Shown here: positions 14,501-29,805 of the stretch, one piece after another | Position numbering within the stretch: the first letter of the stretch is position 1 | Layout of the letters: every line of letters starts with the position of its first letter | Origin: Serilophus lunatus | Lineage: Eukaryota; Chordata; Aves; Passeriformes; Eurylaimidae | Reading direction: 5' to 3' | Assembly (NCBI GenBank): GCA_013399895.1 | Contig: VXBA01006146.1 | Span: 373,263 to 437,262, forward strand | DNA: 64,000 bases | Made by a program: the position numbers and the translations under genes | Notes under the pieces: model-generated | Told to the model about the DNA's origin: nothing | Seen by the model: only the letters and a program-made list of their open reading frames with translations | Database searches by the model: none

Positions 14501-15615
14501 TCATTCAGACTCCTGTACTGCATGGTGGGTCCCAGCACCTTAAAATTCAGCACTTGGTAACCTCAAGCGCTTGATGATGAAGAATTCATTCTCTTGAATT
14601 AGCATTTGAAGCAATATTGATTATCAAATTTAAATATCTGGCAGAAAAGAAACTCCTTCTGAAGGCTTATTCTTTAACACATGAGCTTCCCGAGTACCCG
14701 TGGCCATACCCCACAGAGCACTGGGAGATGCTCACCTACAGGTAGCCAATGTCCCCTTCCAGTGGTCCACATACACCTGCTTCCCTCAGAGCCTGTGCAG
14801 GAGAAACATACTCTCTGTTCCAAAGAAGTATCACAGATCTGCTGCCCAATTTGGCAAGCCTAGGGTAAATGCTACTGTTCCTCTTAAGCCAGATGAAGAT
14901 ATTTATCTGATAAAGAGTTCCGTGAGCATGAAGTCTGAAAAATCTGATTTCCTAACCTTCTGCTTCTGAATGTTTTTGCCATAAAATGCCCTCAAACAAA
15001 GCACAACAAAAAGGAGCCAGGAAAAAACCAACCCAGCTGTTTTTCCTAATCATTGTCGAGTAAATAAATGTACTTAAAAGCTGACTTCATACTGTGCTGT
15101 GCATTTTTCTGAAAGCACAGCTGTGCTGCTGCAATAGGAGAGATACTACAGTGAAGACATTGCTTTGTGCATTAATTTTACAGTTCTTTTAATGGCCGGG
15201 ACAAACACCTGTCTGGAATGCATGTCTGACCTGCTGCAGGGCAGATCCAATTACAGTCCAACATATATTTCAATGTCTTTTGTTGTCTGCTAGGTTTTAC
15301 ACATTTTTCAGGTTATAGCTGACTTAGCCTATGCAGTCTGCACAACTTAAGCTACAATTCAGCACAAATATGCCCTTAACAATACACATGCTACACTGTA
15401 GCATGACAGTAGGACAATGAAACCCATTGCTGCATTTCCCCTATACTCCCTATGCAAGATGCTGTTTTCATGGCTTTGCAGCACTGCTATACTTCAACCC
15501 TTGGGCAGATACTCTCTGGAAAGCTTCTGTGGAGATGTCTCAGCCACTTCTGAAAATGAAATGAGAGTTGCAGCTATAGGGACCAGCAGCAAACCAGAGG
15601 CAGGACAGTGACAGC

Positions 15616-15835
15616 GTCAAGGGAGGTATAGGTTAGATATTAGGAAGAAGTTTTTCACAGAAATAAAGTTGTGGAATGGACTGCCCGGGGAAGTGGTGGA
15701 GTCACCATCCCTGGATGTGTTTAAAAAAAGGCTGGACGTGACACTTGGTGACATAGTCTAGTCTAGTCGAGGTTCTAGGGTAAGGGTTGGACTAGATGAT
15801 CTTGGAGGTCTCTTCCAACCTAGTGATTCTGTGAT
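15616..15835 (+). mobile_element. CR1 LINE 3' end
   Basis: 5'-truncated CR1 copy of about 220 bp. It shows the typical series: ATTAGGAAGAAGTTTTTCAC, GGAATGGACTGCCCGGGGAA, CCCTGGATGTGTTTAAA, GGCTGGACGTGACACTTGG, TTGGACTAGATGATCTTGGA, GTCTCTTCCAACCTAGTGA. It ends in the CR1 tail ATTCTGTGAT. Orientation is opposite to ERBB4. It preserves the consensus well and so is one of the younger copies here. It carries only the 3' untranslated end and no reverse transcriptase. Confidence 0.95.
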
Positions 15836-16740
15836 AAGGTCAAAGCTGGTTTTCCAGGAGCTGTTCACAATCATTAGAGCAGACGCATTAACATGGAACG
15901 TCCAGGCAAAAATCTTATTTGGGACTCGGCAACAGCTTCTACGACTAATTTTTACTGCTGGGTAATACAGTGAATACGGGTGAATGCTGCAAGGACAGAG
16001 TCGGCCCTGAGGTCCCGCAGGACTGAGCTACACACCTTAACTTGGCTTGTGCAAGTGTGGAAGCACATCCCATGTCCTGAGGAAACAGGTTTCTGAGGCT
16101 GTAGGAAACTATGACAACAGTCAGGTTGCATACAACGTTCTCTCAACTTCTGTCTGGAGAAGTAGGACCCCAGAGCAAGTGAACAAGGGTATTAAAAAAT
16201 CAAAACAAACAACTGTTGATACATTCACATTCATACTCCAAGTATTCAGCAAGAGAAATGTTTACAGCAGCTACAGGTTCATCAAATGTTGTCTTACTTA
16301 AGTGTGTCAGTGCACACCTAAGTACAAATTCTATTTTCACATTCACATGGCTTTTTCTATGGAGAAACACTGAGTGTGGCTGGCATAGCAGGAAGTAACT
16401 AGAGGTCTAAATAAAGGCCCTGTCATTAAAGAATTCTAATGAGCTGTTATCCAGTTTTGCAACAACCACCATCATCTCCTTGAAACTCCCTACACGCTGG
16501 GTTTGCTTTAGGAAGCCATGCTAAGGAAGCTGTATGCAACCAAAAAGAGAAGATAACAGTATGAGTCTTGTTTACATGTGTTTGCATAGAGACAGGACAA
16601 CCTTCTACAAGTGAAGAGGCTACAGGTGCTTTTGGACCTCATATCTTTTGGATGCAAGAGATTTCAGCTTTTTTCAGTTTGGTTTTCAATGAAGAGGTTA
16701 AGCAGAGATCTGTTGGGTAGTAAGTGGGTTCACTGCATAC

Positions 16741-16764
16741 TGGAATACAAGTTGGAATACAAGT
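16741..16764 (+). repeat. 12-bp tandem duplication
   Basis: TGGAATACAAGT occurs twice, end to end, without mismatch. Probably a small replication-slippage event. Confidence 0.85.
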
Positions 16765-19700
16765 GTTCTGCACCATTAAACGGTGAGATTAACTTCTTTC
16801 TTCAGAAAATCCATCTGTCAGGTGTGTCACTACACTCTAGGATAAAAATCAAGAACGAAAAATGAAATAATATTCCACATTAAGGACAACACCTTGTAGT
16901 TCATGATTCACAAATGCGATGGAAACAGCATCAGGCAAATGCCAATAACTCTGCTCGTATGTTAGTGCCATCTGGAGAAGCTGGCTCTGGGTTGGTGTCC
17001 CAAACCACAAGCCAGGCTTGAGCCTGGTGATGAGCAAGGCATGGCACAACACTGGAGTACTGTGTTCTCCACCACTCAAGAGCAGGGCTGGTCTCTCACT
17101 GCTGAGTGAGCACACAGCCTTTTTCTGATGGTGATGTGTGTCTACATGTGCTGCATTTCTCAGAGCAGGCACACCTTCAGACTCCCCTGCCTGTCACAGC
17201 ACGTGCACACAGCAGAGGGTACATAGCCTGACTGACTCCATGCTGCAGAGGCACAGCCTGCATACTCGACACTGAATTCAAATGCAAGTAATTGCCCCAT
17301 GGGATACAAATGCATTAGAGAGATGCCTCACTTTCCTCCAAACACTTGAAACTAGCACAAGTCAGGGATTTGAAAGTTCTTCCTCTTGAAGGTGATGCTT
17401 ACAGACTGCCGGGTCAAATCTTCTGTGCCCACCTTAGGGAAGCAGAAGGCCCTATTCATGCAGAAATAGGCACCTTCGTGTGCTTACAGAAGTGAGGCTG
17501 GCTCACTACATATTTTGGAGCAACATAAAATAGAAAAATAAAGAGGAATAAAGCAGTCCTGTGATCCCTGTCCTGCAAATACTGAGAACCACCATGCTGA
17601 CTCCAACAGGGCTCAAGTGCTTAGAGTTAAGCACAAACTTAAATGCTTGAAAAGACAGAAGTTTTGTAGAACCCACACATCACATACCTCTTGCTTTCCC
17701 ATGGTTTGTACCAATTAAGTCTCCTAATTCCTCAAAGGCTGAGCTAGCAGAGAAAGAATCTCAAGTCTAAAGGAATAGACCTGTAGTGCACAACAAACTA
17801 AGTGAAGAATTTCCATCAAACATCTGTTCAGGGGACAGCTCCCACCAGCCTTTCTGTAAACCTTGCCCAAAAGCACTAATTATGGTGATGAGAAAGTCCA
17901 TTTTCAGTTCACTTTTATGCATAAATAACCAAGAGTTCAGGATCTCAGCAATCAGAAATGTTCCCACTGATATTGTCAGGAAACGTAACAGTGGGTTTCA
18001 GGCTGGAGATTCCCCCTTGCAGATCAGGTGTAAGTGGTTTAATGGTGCACACACCTCTTAGTAAAACCATTGTATCATGCTGACAAATGTTTTACTTACA
18101 CTTTGTGATGCCATTATTTCAGAACACTCTGACAATAATGATTTGTTTCTTACTATTTTGATGCAACAAGGAAAAACGTTTGACATTGTAACCATACAAC
18201 CTAACAGAGATATAATTTCAGCAGTATTTGAATGGGAAGGTAAACAGACCTTATCACTCACCAGCTTAAACACATTTCCAGCCTTAGCTGCAGATTCCTT
18301 TCAAAAGGAGGGAGTTATTGCTTTGACTTTTGATTCAAGATGAGTGATGGTGAGATCTTAAAAATGAATGATAGAAAAAAAGATCCATCAAGTTCCAACT
18401 CCTTTCTGAAGAATCTTTGGGCACTGTTTTGATATTTTTTGTTACCACTGAAAAGCTTGACTGTATAATCACACACTCAAAGCTCTTTCCTTCTTCAGGA
18501 TCAATTTAAAGGGACAGCATTAGTTTGGAACCTAATTTCATCAAGTGTATAATCAACATTAAGAACTGCTTTAATCAAAGATACACTTTGCCTCTAACAC
18601 AGGTATTTCATCTCTTACTACTGAGAATTCAAATCAGACTTATCTCCGCCTTTCCTTCACCTGTATTCAGCTGCCCAAGAGCATCATACTCAGGACTCAA
18701 GTACTGCAAAGGGATGATACTTAAACAAGGTAGATTTCATTGGACTATTTGGTTCACTGATGTTTTTTTTTTCCCTGACCAAGCCAGCATCAGCGAGCCC
18801 AAAGTCCTTAAGAGCTGCCTCACGTTTTCTGTGTCACAGCACTTCAATATCACTCTACTTGGAATTTCCTCCTTCCCTTTCTTACCAAAATAACTTCTCA
18901 GAGGACTTGTGCTTTTAGCAGGTGACTCTAGTCACTGACCTAAACCAACATGACTTCACTTGAAAAACCCCAAAAAACTATTTGTTTGGCTTTAGAAAAC
19001 AAAGAGCTAAATGCTGCTTTTAGGTACACAAATCCATCACACTGAACTCCATCAAAGGGCACTGCACAGCCAGCAAAAGCACCCTCAACACCAGACAACA
19101 TTTCCAAATAGATTCAGCCGGGGGCTGCCTACCCACTGACATTACTTGGCAAATCAAGGCCCAGAGAACCGCCCATAGCTTGTCCCCTCTACCACGTTCC
19201 TCTACTTTATTGTGGCCTTACATTTTCAGCAGATAAACTGTTCCTTGAACTGTACCTCAGCTGTTTCCCACTCCTGCATCAACTCTGCTCCAGATCACAG
19301 AATTTCCCTATGCAAGTGCATCAATTAAAGTCTTTGAAGCTTTTATTGAGCAAATACAACAGACCTGTAATCTGCCAACAAAGCTCAGAAGTACATAACT
19401 GTACTTTCTCAAACATTTCTGTATTATTTGTCATGAAAAGCATTAAGATAAAACCAGGCACTGGTCTATCAGAAACCCATGTAGCTCTATTTTGTACAGT
19501 GCATACTTATCTCTGTTATTAAAAGCCTAATATTCTATATAAAGCAGAAACCTTCAGGATACACTTGTATGAGTAACTACGAGATTTTTTTCTTCCTCTT
19601 GTGGCTAATACAATTTGTCTTGATATATCAAGTGTTATCCAGTTTCTCTAAAATATCTGATCTAAGGGGAAGGACTGATAACAAGAGATGTTTGAAAAGA

Positions 19701-22192
19701 CACATTCTCAATGTATAACTAGATAAAATAGCTTTGTCTGGAAACAAAACTCAAATAGTCTTTTCTTGTTTAAGTAAATATTCCAAGGTAATTTAAATTA
19801 AAAATTAATTTAAAAGTAATTTGATTAGAAGTTTAAAAGATCAGTGTTGCAATCCAGAGTCCCATCTAAAAATTGTTAGAGGAATCATAATTCCTCTACC
19901 CTTTATCTAGTGTGTCTAGGTGGATTGAATGCTTTTTGGGACAGGGACAAGCTCACTACATTTTCAACAGGCCCAAGGGATGCTGTATATTACAACAAGA
20001 AGCAACAACAAAGTTAATATATAAAATACATATGCAAAATCTTTTTATTTTTGGAACTACAGTTTCAGTGTTGAAGGACCAGGCATTTCAAACCAGCTAT
20101 TGCTACTCTTTGAATTACCAGCCTCAGTGTGCCCTCAGGTCTATCTGTTTATCCCAGTTAGTGAAGTGACAGCTAAAAGATATTGGCAGAATATTATGGA
20201 GATCATCAGCAAACCAGTCAGGTATCCAGACTTCCCTTTCTAATTTTTCCATTACATCTATGGGACAAGCAGCAAGAGGGACAATTGACTATCATTGGTA
20301 AATAATATGTGGAATATTAATGCAAACACATGTTCATTATTTTTATAAATCTATAACAGTTGCTGATGTATCAGAAGTGTCTGGATTGGTGGAACATGGA
20401 AAACACTTAATTTTTGAGGTATTATCTGCAACAAAGCACTAAGGGAGAAGTATTCCAAGTTACAGCATCATGAAGGCAAAATGTATTTTTACAGCAATAC
20501 TTCAGAATCAGCTCCTATAAGGCTGTACTCCTGTACCCTTACATTCCTAATGAAAATGGCCCCAAGCATGAGTATTTGCATAGATAAAACAGCCTTAGAT
20601 TTGTTGTTTTCTCACTACAACACAAAATCCCTTGTTCTCCCTTAACCCTGAGTTGACTTGGCATTTTGGCAATATAAAACCAAGTATGACAAATACAATG
20701 CATTGATTCTCCAGGGCCCTTTGCCCTTGCTTTCTGCATTGTTGCTGATCTGTGAGTTGCAGCATGTGCTGGAACTCACCCAGCCCCATCAGCCTGCCTT
20801 CATGAAAAATCTGATATGGAATAGCCTGCCCATCTGGCACTGAGCTAAATCACAAACAAGTGTGCTTCAAAAATGATTAGCCAGCATATCCATGCAGTTT
20901 TACAGCCAGCTTCCCTGATAAATACCAAGATATTTCTTCTTCTTCAGTCTTTCCCTCAAACCTCATTAGATTCACCATTAATCTCAAGCTAGTGATGGTT
21001 TGTTTAGGATGCATTACAGTTAAGCCCATGGAAATAGTACCTCCCTTTTACTAACAGAGGTCCCATAAAAACCTGCAATTTTTATCCATGTGGCAACATT
21101 CTGGCATACACTCCCTTTAGGAGTTGAAACATTAGCATGAGCCTATTTTATATTGCTAATTTGAGCTGGAGGAACAAAGAAAGAAAGCAAAACAATAGAA
21201 TATTTCTTAAATACAGGGGTTTAGTTTCTCTTAATGGTAAGTCACCATTAGTCACCCAGTTGTCAGAGTCAAATGCTGTTTTAAAAGGTCAGCTTCTTCT
21301 CACAACGGATCAAGCATTATTCAAGAACTTAATTTTTCATTTTACCAAGTTTTGTCGCTTTTATTTCTGTGCTTTGCATCCGACTGTCAAAAAGACTGGG
21401 AATACTGGAATTCTTCACACAGTCACTTTGCTGCTGTTTAAGGAAGGCTGCTTCTCACATTTATAATGACAAATTTATGAGCTATAGCCTTTCACTCCAG
21501 CAAGATCTGTACTTATAGAGGTACATCCTCCCCTTTGCCTTAAATCTCGTCGTCCACTGGCTGTGCAGATGAAAAGACCCACACTTGCAGCACTACCCTT
21601 TTGAGAGGCGAGCCTCCAAAATTCATGGATTTACAGTATCTAACAGAAATTTTAATTGAAGTGCATAAGATTACTCTCCTAAAAGCCCACATCTAGAAAC
21701 AGGTACATAAGTCCTGGGAAAACACAAAGTGAAGGACAGCATTCTAGCCCAGGTCCAGATTTAACCCCTAGTAAAGGGTGGCAACATACAGCACAATGCC
21801 AAGAACGAGCCTCCACAGTACTGCATGCAACAGAAAACTCATCATGGAAATACAAATGCCACAATTAAACTACTGTGTACCACTTGTGGTACACACAGCA
21901 CCACTTCTCTGACTCTTTTTTAGAAAATATTCTCATTCTTTTCCTGTTCAATTTCTAAATACTTTTTCAAAAGAGCTCTCTTCTAAATCTGCCCTAATAA
22001 AACAATGGAAGCTGTGGGATCACAACCTTCATAAAGAAAACATATTCAGCCAAGCAAATAACTCACTTCATGTTTAGTAATCAAGCCCAAAAGTACACTT
22101 CAAACAACAAGTATTAACCCTGTGTTTGGGGCACCTTATATCTTTAAATAGAAAGCATAATACAGGACATCAACTCAAAACGTTTCCTTCAT

Positions 22193-22206
22193 ACACACAC
22201 ACACAC
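22193..22206 (+). repeat. (AC)7 microsatellite
   Basis: Seven perfect AC units in intron 19. Short enough that it may or may not be polymorphic. Confidence 0.9.
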
Positions 22207-25200
22207 TTTACAGCCAAAATGAATTCTTGAATTCGATTAGAATTTTTAATAGTTTCAACGAATCCACAGCTGTATTTCTCAGTGAATAAACTAACACTCT
22301 CACCAGATCTTTTCCCCACTCACAGATTGATCCAACCTTTTGCAGGGTTTCTGAGTCATAAAGCAATACAACCCTGAAACAAGGAGTTCTGCAATTTCCA
22401 TAACAAAAAGCATCTGAACACACTTCCCAACTCATTTAGGAATAACTCGTAATGTCAGTCACTCACTAAAGCATGAGATTCTTCCTTAAACCCGTGGAAG
22501 ACTTGTTGGAAGGATTACTCTGGAGGTGACGTCCTGGCTCTGCTGAATTCACAGACAAATTCACAGCTCCCATGGATTTCACTAGGGCTCAGATTTCCCT
22601 CGTCACCAGTAGCAGGCCAACTCACTTTCCTTCATTGTATTTTCCAGCTAGAGAGGTAAGCCAGCAGAATTGTTTCCAAACAGCCTAGCTTGCCTGTCTG
22701 TGCTTGTGCTTCATCCCTTTGGCATATATACTGCCTCCACACAATTACTTGCCCTTCCATATGGAAAATTAACACCCCCCTGAACATACACATACATCGT
22801 GTCCTCACATACTGTGGAAGGAAAAATCACAGAAACAAAAAATTAAAGACAAAACTACAACTTAGGATGAAAATAACAGAAATGTAGCCTTGAAACAGTT
22901 AATCTTCAGATGACTAAAAGCAGCTACACCTTCAGGAGTGATCAGATTTCCAGCTTCTGTAGAGGCTGATCACTCTCAGGGCCTGTGCACTGTATACAGC
23001 ATTCTCAAGGACAACTTGATTTCTGGCATCTCTGGACAAGTTGGAAATTGTAATTGCAATCACAGTGAGCTGCTGTGCCTGGAACTGACAGGCAAACAGC
23101 TGCCCCTCCTAAGTGGCTCTACTTAGGGTGTGCGTGAGTGGGAGAGAGCAGGGAGGCTGCACAAAAGGGAGTGTACAATCAGGGGAGTTAGGCCACCCCC
23201 TTGCCCCAACCCCAAGCAACCTGACATGATGGAGTGAAAACCTGTTTGAATTGCAGCTGGAGCACAGTTCCAGGCAGTTCTTACACAGACCCCTTATGCC
23301 AGTGGAAGATGTTTACATAAATGACAGCATAAGGGGATAAGGAAAAATGTCTCACGGCTGCCATAAAAGATTTCACTTGATCATAAAGCTGCCCTTTAAA
23401 CTGAGGTTCAAGATGAACTTGGTTGTATTTCCCAAGCAGACAAGCAGGCAGTGGAATGACTGGGGGGTGCCTGGATTCTGCTGCTGTTAGTACTAATGTC
23501 TTTTTAGACTTTCAGAAGCATCTACATGGTCTGTTGAAGACCTGCATCAAACACTTAGCTAGATAGTAGTATGAGAAGTGTACCAGGAATTAAAAATAAC
23601 GAAGGGACAGACAGTCACCTACACAGTCACATAAGGCAGCATCTTACAAAGAGACTGAGTGCAAATGCATCTGAGAAACTACATCACAGAGTGTGTCCAT
23701 AGCCTCAAGATCCCTGTGAATGCCACTGCAGGCCAAGGAAAGAACTCAAAGTCTACTGCCAGTGATGGAAATCAGGAAAAGGTAAGTCTTCTCTCACCTT
23801 CCCCACCTGACAAGCTAACTGTAGCTCCAGTGTACTTCCCACCACGGCATCTAGACATGCCTGAAGAATCAAAGAAAGCATCTAGACCTATCCATATCTA
23901 TGTGGGTTTTCACCTGAACAGGACATAAAATTCTCTCCTTTGCTAGCCAACTACATGAATCTTTTCCTCTTGAAACCTCTGAACTGAATATTTCAATATT
24001 GATATCCTCAAGTTGAGGACTTGTCTTTATTATAAGACAGGCTTACAATTTAGAAGAAGCTGTTTCTTTCTGCAGCCCATCTGACTGCTTTATTAATTTA
24101 GTTAATTAGGCCGGATATAAAGAAAAGATGTGAGTATCAGCCCCCTGTAAGCAACTTTAATTTGTTTGCTGCATGACTGATAGAGGTCATTGTCACATAT
24201 TACATCTGCACTTCATGTGACAGTTCTCTGCTGCACACTGAGTGCTGCTCCTGCACACAGAAGGGAGCTGCAGTGAGTCCAGGCCAAGGCAAGAAGCCCC
24301 AAGATCTTAATTATAAAACCATGAAAGACATCAACTACCTCTGAAGCTCTCTTACCAGGAAACAAATGAGAATGGGAAATTTATTTCCAACCATAAATCC
24401 CAAACCCTTCAGTTTAATTTTTCCCAAGCTAACTTTCTCACCTAGCTAAGCAGTGCTGCCTTCTATTATTAGCTCCTGGCCCAATATCAGCTGACCACCA
24501 TCAGTCAAACTGTCTTCATCTCAATGAGCTCAGGGACTCCCAAGGAACTCTGTGTATGCTGACTTGTGCTTGCAGCCTCTAATTATTTTCTAACAGATAA
24601 TGGAGCATTTAAGTTCAGAGAGGATAGATTAAACTTGTAAGTGGATCAAAACCCTGGACAGAATCAGAGCTCACAGGATTACTTGCTGGAAAAATAGGGC
24701 TTAGGAGATGGAAGGCTCTCACCAACTGCCTGTTTCCCCCACGACAAGCTTATTTTTTCAGCCTCAGAGGCTGTTTGCTATGCTCTCCAACTGCAGCATG
24801 ACTTTAGAATGTATTACAGTATCAGTTGAGTATCTGGTTTGATGTTAAACCATCTGATCAGGCCAATGGTTACTTGACTTATCAGAGAATCAGAACAGTC
24901 AAATGAATTGAGGCTGAGGAAACTGTTTCCACAAGTGAAACTGTAAGTCCCTGTTCCACCATCAAGCAGCCTCTTAGCTGCAGATCTGCCTCACTACAAG
25001 CCTAAAAATTAGGCCCCTCATAAATTCCATTACCAGCCTCGAGGTGGGGAGCAGGACACAGTTCCCTCCTGATACCCCTGTGTCTGCTGGTGACTCCCTC
25101 CCAGACACATTCGCAGGCAGACCAGTAGAACCAGTTCCTAAACTCTAGATTCGAATTCCAGCCCCCTTCAGGGGACAGAGAGGACTCACCAGCCAAGTAG

Positions 25201-28155
25201 GGAGGAGAAACTATGCCCTCCAGCTTAAGCACATAACCATTTCAACACCTGAGGGGAAAATATTTTAGACCCTGAAATTATTCCAGAGATAATACGTACT
25301 CCGAAAAAAAAGTAAACCCACATTTTACAGAACTGTAACAATATCCTCTGTGTGGTGAAAACACATCCACAGAAGCCCACACATACATTCTGGTTCTGCC
25401 CTGGAGAAGGCGGTCTCGGTTACTTTGCAGATTCCAGGCTGCATTATTGTAACAGTCATGGACTACTGCAGGGATAAAAACTATATAAAAACAGAGGGAG
25501 CAGAGGAAAAGAAAAGAGCTAGCTCTTTTCTCTAAGAACATGTGGAAAAAGCCTGGAAAATAGCCTCTGCTGCAACTCCCCAAATAAAAATTCCAAATGA
25601 GGGATGTACTTTTTGATGATGGCAAATTCATCATCCCCTGATGGGTGGGAGGTGTTTGGCCAGACCAGGTGCTAACACCATGCATTATACCATTATAGTC
25701 ATCACTGATCCATTAACTGGTGTTCAGGCTGCTCAAATGACAGCCCAGTAGCCAAATTGTTGTTCTTTACTCTTTGAGTATAACATTTAGCAGAATTTCA
25801 GGAGTTCACAAAGCACTTTTAGACTTGCACTCTGCCAACATTAGAAGTTTTAAACAGAGCTGTGGACAGTGCCACTAACATCCATATCACCTATTTTTGT
25901 TGACACTGAAGTGTCCCAAGTGTTCCCTCTGTACACCAAACACTGTTTACCAAAGGCTTTCCATTTTCCAGAGCCTCTCTAAGAAGTATGTTAACTTTTA
26001 CTTGCAAGTGCAAGGACACTCACAATCCTTGGAAGAAGTAATTGCTCACAAAAGCACACCTGTACTTGACAAGGACAAAAAAAATGAAAGTCAAGGGTGT
26101 GACTCATATAATGACACCTCCTGACCACAAACCTCTTCTTCCCCTTCACTACCAACGTATCAGACCCCCACTTAAGAAAGAGTTAACCACCTTTATGTTC
26201 ATACTGGTATTTAGCCATCTGTACAGTTTTAAACCCCACCAAGTGCTTGTAACGAACAATGACTATTCATAATACACTTTTTACTGAAGTATAGCTGATG
26301 CCTTTAGCTTTCACATGTACACTTAAATGTCCCTCACAAAATAAGATCAGTAGGCAGTATCCTGTTTTATCAGGATAGCTGTACTGACCAAAGTCTAGAA
26401 GTGCAAATGAGCCAAACACGTTTTTCTACTTTTACTCTTCAGAGAAGGATATTTAAGTTACTCTCCTCATAATGGCTTATAATTTTCAAACATTTAGAAC
26501 TGTGGCTTTTCTGGGACAGGGAGGAGTGGTCACATTAAAACCATAAAAAATATCGAGGTCATTCTCTTTCAAAATGTAGCTTTTTTCAGCAAATAAGTGA
26601 CAGGGTTAGAGGGCAAGGATGTCAGGAACACTGGCATGATTGGATGAACAATTATTTGAAAAAAAATTAAATCATCTTAATCCATGCAGTACAGCAAAGG
26701 ATTATAGACCACTGTACATATATCAAAATCAGTATTAATACAAAACATTATTATTTCTTTTTATTGTCGCATGCATCAACTACTGATTAGGTCCAATTCT
26801 CTTTTATTGTGATTAAAAACAACCTAAATGTTATTCTTAACCTCAAGAACTAAAAACAACTTTAACTTTTTTCTAACCTTGTTAGTACTGGGTCAGAGAC
26901 CCATGAGAAAATGTTAATTTAAAGAGAGACCTTTCTTAGAGTAACTGTACCTTACAAACCTCCAGATTTCCCAAAAGCCCTCCATCATTTCTGAGCTATT
27001 TATCAGATGTTGGGATACATACACTGGAGGGAACTGTGGTCCAGTGAACTAAGTCAGCTGACCAAGCTGAGCTATGAAACCTCAGACAAGCAAATTTACT
27101 TTTTAACCTTATGTTTTCTTTGTAGAGGGCTTAATCAGTATCAGAGGAGGAGATATTACTATTACTTCTTTTTCAGAGCCAACACAGCTGGTGCAAGTTG
27201 CTCAGTTCCATTTACTTTCATACAGTGATAGCAACTCCCTCACTTGGAGGCTGGAATCTTCATCACTGACTGCTGATACTAATACTATCCCTTCAGTACA
27301 ATTCATTCATTTTAAACAGGGACAAAACAGCCTTTTGTATTACTTGTGCATATTGATTACTGAATATAATCAACAAAAACATGCAGTGCTCTAAAGAAAA
27401 ATCCATAACTGAACATTTCTGTTCATGTCTAGATGGAAGAATAGGCTATGTAAAGGGACTATATTCTCCTTGTGGCTTACAGTCTCTTTAATGCTAAGCC
27501 AATCAGAGTAGGTATACACTGAACAGATCTGCAGGACTTAAAAGACCTATGTAATTTTTAAGTTTGCAAGAGGGATTTACAAAAAAAGGGCAAATTTCTA
27601 TTACTTGTGAAAAAATTGTCAGTGAATAAGACGTAGACATTCATAGTGTCATCGAGGCTTGATCCTGACAAAGAGCTGAAAACTGCCTACATAGTTACTG
27701 TGATCAGAGAACATTCATGGAAATTATGATCTTGAACTGTTATCAGTGGTATTTCAGATTAGTAAAGCAAAAGACCTTCCAAATTCAGCATATTTTAGGG
27801 GGTTTTGCCCCCTCCCTGTTATGCTTTGCTGCTGCTTACAGCTCCCAGACTATCCATCTTTAGTTCTTAGAACAGTGAAGCAGAAGAGAGCTGAGCTAAA
27901 ATTCTTTTTCTGTGAGTTCTGTGCCAGTAGATACTTGCATGCATGGCAAGAAGCTTCCCTGCAAGTCCTTCTCTCTTTGTCTCTAGATCTTCTGTTACAG
28001 GAACATACAATATTTGGCACACGAGACAGCAGAATTTCAGCCCTACCCCAATGGTAAAACCATGTTTAAGAAAACTCCAAATATCTTAGGGTCCAAGACA
28101 CTTGGAGTCAAAAATCCAGCCCTTCCAGGTCCTGTGTACAAGCCTCCTTCTGCTA

Positions 28156-28359
<204 letters not shown>

Positions 28360-29805
28360 CTAGAAAAAGAAGAAAAGGTGACAGAAGACAAGTAAGACGA
28401 CAATCATAGAAACTTCATTTAGTTACAGTTCTTTCTGATGCATTCTGTCACGCTATGCAGATCAGCAATGAACCTCAGAACTGAGAATACATAAAGCTAT
28501 AAAAATAATAAAAATTGCATAAACCTACTTCTTCCACCAAAAGTAAACCCTGACATGAAATGAAACATTTTGTATCAGTGAGCATCCTTATCAAGACCCC
28601 ATGATTCTTTCCTGTCCACAATAGGGTTTCTAAAGAGTAATGGCAGCATGTCAGTGATGTACTGTTTACACTGACCATTGATTCAGAGAAAATTGAACAA
28701 AAAAATCTGGATTTTCTGTCTGGATTCTGATGCTCAACTCTAAAGCTATCAAGAAACTCTTGAAACTGATTATTACCAGGTCATAACATGATGCAGGAAC
28801 AGGACACCCTGAGAACAATACATTTCAAGTGAAACGTTTAAGGGTTGTTTCTCTAATTAACTGATACCTGAGAATTAAAAGCTTTGGTGGCTACAAAGGA
28901 AATTTTAAACTTCACAAATTGTATACGACTTGGGCTACTTTTCCATCCTTCTTGACTACTGCTGTACTCTTGTCAGCCTCATGGTACCCATCTCTATTAT
29001 AATCTGAGTATATTCAAACTGATTATTCATAAATCTATTTTCACAAGCTTGTGGCTGCAGTGACCTGGTCTGTGCTTCCTCCCTTTCCTCCCCGGTTTAA
29101 AGGCAGATGCAGTATCTGTCCTCCTTCAGCTCTCTGACCTATCACATTGATTTGGCAGGTTTGGGTTACTCCCAAAGGGTTAAGTAATTGGTTTGACTTG
29201 CCCATTAAGCCCTACTTCATGCCTGTGAGATTTGGATGCCACCAACAGATCTTTAAAAAAAAAAAAACATCTTTAACGGAAGCACTTATTGCCTCGTGGG
29301 TTCCACACTCACATCCTGGTTAAACGGGTGCATTTACATAACTCATCTTTTCTATTTAAATGGAAGAAACAAGAAGTATTACAGTTTAGCTAATGGCATC
29401 ATTTTACAAGGTATCATTAATATTACAAGACCCATGTGACGCTTACGAAAGACAAATTTTAGCTTTCCAAAAGTGTACTGCAAAGGCATTATGTAAGAAC
29501 AGAATGACAAACTTTGATACTGCACTTTAATAGCTGGATAGCCCAGCCTGTGTAGTCCTCTTGCACACAAGAATGGTTGTGGCTGGAATGCCTTTGCTCA
29601 AGAAATAATATTTGTAAGTCTGATCAAAACAACATTTGAGCCTGAAGATGCGTTCTTCCCACACAATTCCAGTATCCTTTCTATCCCAGGTATGTAAGAC
29701 TCATCATAAACCCATCCATGGGATGGGGTCCTTCACCAGAACGCAAAACCTGACTGTTCCAAAGTTAAATGAGGGAACTCTCTGCTGCATAGTTAAGACT
29801 CTTAC
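28360..29805 (-). other. ERBB4: ERBB4 intron 18
   Basis: Intron of 1,446 bp, GTAAGA to TAG, phase 0. It contains a 13-bp poly-A run (plus strand, 29255-29267) and nothing else I recognise. Confidence 0.92.
29255..29267 (+). repeat. Poly-A run (13 bp)
   Basis: Homopolymer inside intron 18. It has no adjacent retroposed sequence that I can recognise. Confidence 0.8.

Noticed and set aside
19791..19830. Dense AT palindrome-like cluster
   Set aside because: Low-complexity AT sequence; apparent inverted repeats are expected from composition.
25278..25685. 135-codon open frame on the minus strand
   Set aside because: A hydrophobic stretch could suggest a membrane protein, but there is no family match or splice context. 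Chance.
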